From contig WGNH01000031.1 in NCBI GenBank assembly GCA_016124665.1, positions 1 to 54,573 on the forward strand: a DNA stretch of 54,573 bases, written 5' to 3'. Of this stretch, positions 50,212-54,573 are shown one piece after another. The notes beneath the pieces are model-generated. The model had not been told where the DNA came from and did no database searches. It saw only the letters and a list, made by a program, of their open reading frames with translations. The position numbers were made by a program, and so were the translations under genes. Position 1 is the stretch's first letter; each line of letters begins with the position of its first letter. The stretch comes from Alphaproteobacteria bacterium. Lineage in GTDB: Bacteria > Pseudomonadota > Alphaproteobacteria > Caulobacterales > Maricaulaceae.

Positions 50212-50946
50212 CTACCATTCGATGCGCTGGCCGTCCCACGCGTAGTTGTACCCACTGTCCGCGGGCCCCAATCCCCCCAGGACGGAGAGCAGTTTTCGGG
50301 CCGAGTCATCCGGCATGAACAGTTTTCCTTCCGGTACGCCGCGCTGGAATGGCTGTGACAATCCGGTATCGACCGTGCCGGGGTGCAGCGCCACACAGAT
50401 GGCCTGCTTGCGCTTGCGCTCAAGCTCGATGGCGAAATTGCGGATCAGCATGTTGAGTGCAGCTTTCGAGGCGCGATAGCTGTGCCAGCCGCCCAGCCGG
50501 TTATCGCCAATCGAGCCGACGCGGGCTGACAGCGCCGCGAAGATGGCCGGTACGCCCGGCGGAACAAGTTCGAGGAAATGCCGGGCAATCAGCGCCGGAC
50601 CGATCGTGTTGACGGCGAAGACTTGCGCCATGGCGGCGGCATCCAGTTCGCGCCAGCTGCGCTCGGGTCCGAATTCAGCCGTGTGCAGGAGGCCGGTCGC
50701 GATCACGGCAAGGTGGACCGGACCGCCTTCTCCTATCCGGTCAGCTGCGGCGGCAATGCTGTTCTCATCGGTGAGGTTGAAGCGGAAATCATGCCGCTTG
50801 CGGTCCGTACCGCTGCCCGTGCGGGATCCGGCCCAGACCTCGCCACAACGCGGATCTTCGGCGAGCGCGGCAGTCATGGCCGCGCCGATTCCGCCGCTGG
50901 CCCCGAAGACCACGGCGCGGTAATTTTCCGGTAGATTTTCCAGCAT
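50212..50946 (-). CDS. Short-chain dehydrogenase/reductase (CsgA/C-factor-like)
   Basis: 244 residues. Rossmann motif 'AVVFGASGGIGAAM' (the TGxxxGxG variant), 'VNTIGPALIARHFL', 'SARVGSIGDNRLGGWHSYRASKAALNML' with Ser-Tyr-Lys (YxxxK in SYRASK), and 'VALHPGTVDTGLSQPF'. The substrate is unknown. Located between flbT and the FlmG-like gene with opposite orientation to the latter; not obviously flagellar. Confidence 0.9.
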   Translation of the reverse strand: MLENLPENYRAVVFGASGGIGAAMTAALAEDPRCGEVWAGSRTGSGTDRKRHDFRFNLTDENSIAAAADRIGEGGPVHLAVIATGLLHTAEFGPERSWRELDAAAMAQVFAVNTIGPALIARHFLELVPPGVPAIFAALSARVGSIGDNRLGGWHSYRASKAALNMLIRNFAIELERKRKQAICVALHPGTVDTGLSQPFQRGVPEGKLFMPDDSARKLLSVLGGLGPADSGYNYAWDGQRIEW

Positions 50947-51049
50947 GACGCCTCACCGCTTTTACCCTTGGCGCGAAGTAGCGCGCGTTAACCCGGCATC
51001 AAGCGAAGCAGGCCTTTCTGGGCGGGATTTGTGAGAGCCGGAGTGCATA

Positions 51050-52849
51050 ATGCCTGAACTGAAGCTTGAAGACCTGCTGGCCCAGCCCGAAGAAGCCGCC
51101 AAGCGCGACCTGGCCGATGCGGCGCGAGTGGATACGGGCCCGGACTTCAAGAGTGCTATCGAGCGCGCCAGCCCGGCGGAGCGCAAGAAATTGCGCAAGA
51201 TGGCGGAAATCCTGAAACGTGCCGTCAAGCTGGCGCATTCCGGTCATGGCGCGCAAGCGGCGAAGCTGGCCATGCGGGCGCTGGATATGGACCCGGACAG
51301 CGCGCTGGCGAACCATGTGATGGGCGTGGCGCTGGACGAGCTCGGCCGGCTGTCCCTGGCGCTCGATTTCTACGAAAGGGCGCTGAACGCGGATCCCAAT
51401 TCCCCGGACATCTACCAGTCCCTGGCGATGACGGCGTGGAAGCTGGACATGCTGCCGGTGGCGGAAAAATTCCTGCGGATTTTCCTGCGCATGCAGCCGG
51501 GAAATGTCGACGGTACGATCAATCTGGCCGGCATTCTGCGTGATCAGGGCCAGTTCGATAATGCGGTCGAACTATTGCGCACTACGATCTATGCCAATCC
51601 GGAGCATTATGATCTCTGGAATGCGCTGGGCACGGTGCTGATCGAATCCGGCGATCCGGTGCAGGCGGCGACCTTTTACCAGGAAAGTCTGCGTATCAAT
51701 CCGGAGTTTGCACGGGCCTGGAACAATCTCGCCTATGCGCACGATCTGGTCGGGGATTCCCGCGCTTCCATCGACGCCTTCGACAAGGCGCTGGACGCGG
51801 CCACCAGCCGCAAGGACCACGCCATTATGCGCCATGGCCGGGCACTGTCCTATCTGGGCGCTGGCGATCTGGAGCGCGGCTGGGCGGAGTATGCTGTCCG
51901 CCTCGACCCTGATTACAAGGACGCGACGCTGTTTGAAATCAGCCTGCCGCGCTGGGACGGGACCGATCCGGCGCAACTGAAAGGCAAGACGGTGGTGATG
52001 GTCGGCGAGCAGGGGCTCGGCGACGAGGTCATGTTCATGAACACGACAAGAGATGTGATCGATGCCATCGGCCCGGAGGGCGAGTTGCGCATTGCCTGCG
52101 AAAAACGCCTGCTGCCGCTGTTCCGCCGCAGCTTTCCCGATCTGATGATCGAGGCCCATGCTTCGGCGCGTGTGGAAGGCCGTGACTGGCGTGTGGCGGA
52201 AAGCGTGATCAGGGACAAGCCGCCGGCCGATCTGTGGTTTCCGATGGGCAATGCCGCCCGCGCTTTCCGGCAATCGCTTGAGGCCTTCCCCGCCGAGCCG
52301 GGCTTTCTGACGGCCGATCCCGAACAGGTCGCGCACTGGCAGGCAGAGCTGGCCAGGCTGGGCGGCGGACTGAAGGTCGGCCTGCTCTGGAAATCACTGA
52401 AAATGACCGCCAAGCGGCAGAAATATTTCTCCGCCTTCGAGACCTGGAAGCCGGTTCTGGAAATGCCCAACATCACGCTGGTCAATCTGCAATATGGCGA
52501 CGTCGAGGAGGATTTGGCGCACGCGGAAAAAGCGTTCGGCGTCAAAATCCATCAGCCCGCCGATATTGACCTCAAGATGGATCTCGATGGTGTGGCCGCG
52601 CTTGGCAAGGCGCTGGACGTCATCGCCGGGCCGATGAATGCGACCGCCAATCTGACCTGCGCTGTGGGCGGCGAGGCGCTGATCGTGACTCCGACCGCAC
52701 AGGGCTGGTCAAGGCTGGGCAGTGACGGCCTGCCCTGGTATCCCACGGCCCGCCTCTTCCACGGCACCACTTTCGGCGACTGGGCCACCCCGATGAAGGC
52801 GATTGCCGCGGAACTGGCCGGCCGTGTGATGCGCGCGGAGGCCGCCTGA
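51050..52849 (+). CDS. flmG: FlmG-like TPR flagellin glycosyltransferase
   Basis: 599 residues. N-terminal TPR array (about 55-280: 'SALANHVMGVALDELGRLSLALDFYERALNADPNS' and similar), then a C-terminal GT-B glycosyltransferase-like domain with 'KTVVMVGEQGLGDEVMFMNTTRDVIDAIG' and 'LDVIAGPMNATANLTCAVGGEALIV'. This TPR-plus-GT layout is that of Caulobacter FlmG, which glycosylates flagellins with pseudaminic acid in the cytoplasm. The presence of pseBCFGI and five flagellins in the same window supports it. The name is given by architecture and context. Confidence 0.8.
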   Translation: MPELKLEDLLAQPEEAAKRDLADAARVDTGPDFKSAIERASPAERKKLRKMAEILKRAVKLAHSGHGAQAAKLAMRALDMDPDSALANHVMGVALDELGRLSLALDFYERALNADPNSPDIYQSLAMTAWKLDMLPVAEKFLRIFLRMQPGNVDGTINLAGILRDQGQFDNAVELLRTTIYANPEHYDLWNALGTVLIESGDPVQAATFYQESLRINPEFARAWNNLAYAHDLVGDSRASIDAFDKALDAATSRKDHAIMRHGRALSYLGAGDLERGWAEYAVRLDPDYKDATLFEISLPRWDGTDPAQLKGKTVVMVGEQGLGDEVMFMNTTRDVIDAIGPEGELRIACEKRLLPLFRRSFPDLMIEAHASARVEGRDWRVAESVIRDKPPADLWFPMGNAARAFRQSLEAFPAEPGFLTADPEQVAHWQAELARLGGGLKVGLLWKSLKMTAKRQKYFSAFETWKPVLEMPNITLVNLQYGDVEEDLAHAEKAFGVKIHQPADIDLKMDLDGVAALGKALDVIAGPMNATANLTCAVGGEALIVTPTAQGWSRLGSDGLPWYPTARLFHGTTFGDWATPMKAIAAELAGRVMRAEAA

Positions 52850-52869
52850 GACCTCCGCGCATAAGCTGC

Positions 52870-53430
52870 CTAGTTGTCTGCGCCGCCCTCGGCCTGCCGC
52901 GTTGCGACGTATTGCCAGATGCCCTCGATGAGCGGACCGTTGACGTATTGGCGATCCATAGACACTGAAAAACGATCCTCAGAGATATCGAACAGCCTCA
53001 GAATGTCACGATACTCGCCCCTTGGGTCTTCTCTGACTGGCCAGGTTTCCACCATGAGGCCGTCTTGCCAGACAGCGACGCCGCCCGCATTGGTCTGCAT
53101 CCCGGCCGGCACCCAGGACAAGGCCCAGTTTTCGTTGGCAATATCGTAGGTCCGCATCGTTGAGCCGATGAAACCGGAGCCATTCTCGAACTCGGCGCGA
53201 ATATCGGCCTGCAGGGTCTGCCCATCATGAATAGTATAGACGTTCATTACGCCCGTTCCCGGCATCAGGGATCGATCCGGCAGCATGGTCGCGGCGTCCA
53301 GATCCCAATCTCCCAGCATGAAATCATACTGGTCTGTCGGTGATGGCGTTGGACTATCGTCGGCCATCGCTGATGCAGAGATAAGGACGGCAGCGGCGAA
53401 AAGGCCGATGGTTTTCAAAGCGGTTTTCAT
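52870..53430 (-). CDS. Secreted DUF1579-like protein
   Basis: 186 residues with a Sec signal peptide (MKTALKTIGLFAAAVLISASAMA, cleavage before DD). The mature part 'YDFMLGDWDLDAATMLPDRSLMPGTGVMNVYTIHDGQTLQADIRAEF...IGSTMRTYDIANENWALSWVP' resembles small lipocalin-like DUF1579 domains of unknown role. Confidence 0.78.
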   Translation of the reverse strand: MKTALKTIGLFAAAVLISASAMADDSPTPSPTDQYDFMLGDWDLDAATMLPDRSLMPGTGVMNVYTIHDGQTLQADIRAEFENGSGFIGSTMRTYDIANENWALSWVPAGMQTNAGGVAVWQDGLMVETWPVREDPRGEYRDILRLFDISEDRFSVSMDRQYVNGPLIEGIWQYVATRQAEGGADN

Positions 53431-53698
53431 TCTTGTATTCCCCTTTAGTTTGCAGGTTTACTGGTATTATTTCTCCATTTGATGTCAATTTTGGCATCGA
53501 TAAACCAATAATTTCACGCTGTTGAAACATTTTTTGCGACCAATCCGAAATGATTTCACGCTCCGTCGCGGTCACATGTCTGTGATGGCTGGCAGGGATG
53601 TCTGCCTGACAAATTGCCGCCCACGTCAACGGCAGCTTCGGCTTTACGCCTCTCCTCACAGCCCTATGCTTTCCACAAAGCTTACCGGAGCGGGATTC
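53431..53698. other. Gap between the secreted protein gene and the MoxR gene
   Basis: 268 bases, AT-rich near the left gene. It has a direct repeat ATTTCACGCT (about 53509-53518 and 53550-53559) that could be a regulator site. No coding region is evident. Confidence 0.4.
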
Positions 53699-54573
53699 AT
53701 GCGTTTTGAAGGCACAGAAAGCTATGTCGCGGATGGCGAATTGCAGGCTGCGGTGAATGCCGCCATCGCGCTGGAGCGGCCGCTTCTGGTGAAGGGTGAA
53801 CCCGGCACCGGCAAGACGGAGCTGGCGCGGCAGGTGGCGCAGGCGACCGGCGCGAAGCTGATCGAATGGCATGTGAAATCGACCACCAAGGCGCAGCAGG
53901 GGCTGTATGAATATGATGCCGTCTCCCGCCTGCGCGACAGCCAGCTGGGCGATGAGCGCTTCAACGACATCTCCAACTACATCAAGAAGGGCAAGCTCTG
54001 GGAGGCGTTTACCGCCGACGAGCGCCCGGTTCTCCTGATTGACGAGATCGACAAGGCGGATATCGAATTTCCCAACGATCTCCTGCTGGAGCTCGACCGG
54101 ATGGAATTCCATGTCTACGAGACCGGCGAGACCATCAAGGCCGAAAAACGCCCCATCGTTATCATCACCTCGAACAATGAGAAGGAATTGCCGGATGCCT
54201 TCCTGCGCCGCTGTTTCTTCCACTATATCGCCTTTCCTGACGAGGCGACGATGCGCGAGATCGTGCAGGTTCACTTCCCGGACCTGAAAAGCCGCCTCCT
54301 GTCGGAAGCGCTGAAGACCTTTTTCGAGATCCGCGATGTGCCGGGCCTGAAGAAGAAACCCTCGACCTCCGAATTGCTGGATTGGCTGAAACTCCTGCTG
54401 GTCGAGGATATCGACCCGGAGCTTCTGGCCGAAAAAGACCCGAACAAGCTCATCCCGCCACTGCATGGCGCGCTTTTGAAGAATGAGCAGGATGTGATGC
54501 TGTTTGAAAAACTGGCCTTCATGCACCGGCGGCAACAGCGCGGCCCCTCCGGGCCTTCGGGGCCGAGCGGGCC
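53699..54573 (+). CDS. MoxR-family AAA+ ATPase (cut by window edge)
   Basis: The frame is open to the end of the window (about 291 residues seen). Walker A 'GEPGTGKTE' at 33-41, Walker B 'VLLIDEIDKAD' near 111-121, sensor 'IITSNNEKELPDAFLRRC'. ATG 53699 has GGAG 8 bases upstream. MoxR ATPases usually act as chaperones next to a VWA-domain gene, which would lie beyond the window. The seen end is Pro/Gly/Ser-rich (a likely linker). Confidence 0.92.
   Translation, partial: MRFEGTESYVADGELQAAVNAAIALERPLLVKGEPGTGKTELARQVAQATGAKLIEWHVKSTTKAQQGLYEYDAVSRLRDSQLGDERFNDISNYIKKGKLWEAFTADERPVLLIDEIDKADIEFPNDLLLELDRMEFHVYETGETIKAEKRPIVIITSNNEKELPDAFLRRCFFHYIAFPDEATMREIVQVHFPDLKSRLLSEALKTFFEIRDVPGLKKKPSTSELLDWLKLLLVEDIDPELLAEKDPNKLIPPLHGALLKNEQDVMLFEKLAFMHRRQQRGPSGPSGPSG

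Noticed and set aside
1-54573. tRNA, rRNA, insertion sequences or integrase genes
   Set aside because: None could be recognised; the accessory patches have no transposase or integrase frame, so how they arrived is not visible.

Overview
The window comes from an alphaproteobacterium of the Caulobacterales/Hyphomonadaceae/Maricaulales type. This rests on family-level reading of the encoded proteins and gene order, because no search could be run. The marks are: fliQ-fliR-flhB followed by what reads as the N-terminus of CckA; fliX divergent from flgI; FlbT and FlaF beside several short flagellins; pseudaminic-acid genes; a TPR-glycosyltransferase like FlmG; and near-perfect CtrA boxes (TTAA-N7-TTAA) in front of early flagellar genes. 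Most genes are GC-rich. AT-richer accessory patches lie at about 20690-22235 and 29150-30035. Layout: 1-2612 holds cckA (partial), flhB, fliR and fliQ on the minus strand. 2863-6764 has two tandem DUF885 lipoprotein peptidases with the relic of a third copy between them. 6767-18886 is the main basal-body block: fliE-flgC-flgB, fliO-fliP, a large TPR protein, a MotE-like protein, a DUF6468 protein, fliM, fliL, flgF-flgG-flgA-flgH. 18887-22240 is an accessory zone with a strong terminator, about eleven interspersed palindromic repeats around a GIY-YIG nuclease gene, then an AT-rich two-gene module whose second product carries a HEPN-type RX6H motif. 22244-29112 has dksA, fliX, flgI, a FlgJ-like gene, a FlgN/FlbY-like gene, a DUF6624 gene and a large beta-propeller protein that looks like a flagellar exported protein. 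29257-30868 is a second accessory patch with a broken hicA. 30887-41859 is the flagellin-glycan cluster (pseB, C, F, G, I plus tailoring enzymes). 42556-47909 has five flagellins and flaG. 48156-49357 holds a Phd/PemK-like pair and a HigA-like gene. 49365-52849 has flaF, flbT, an SDR gene and the FlmG-like flagellin glycosyltransferase. A secreted protein and a MoxR ATPase (partial) close the window. The parts form one programme. CckA feeds CtrA, and CtrA boxes sit before fliQ, between flgB and fliO, and between fliX and flgI. Late genes (flgF, flgI, three flagellin units) have sigma-54 -24/-12 promoters, each with a CGGCA-N5-TGCCG-like dyad about 75-110 bp upstream, matching the FlbD/ftr logic known from Caulobacter. 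FliX, FlaF and FlbT are the assembly and translation checkpoints. The Pse genes make the sugar that a FlmG-like enzyme would place on the flagellins. Accessory genes sit at gene 3' ends, and in two places they are bracketed by partial duplicates of the neighbouring core gene's 3' end.
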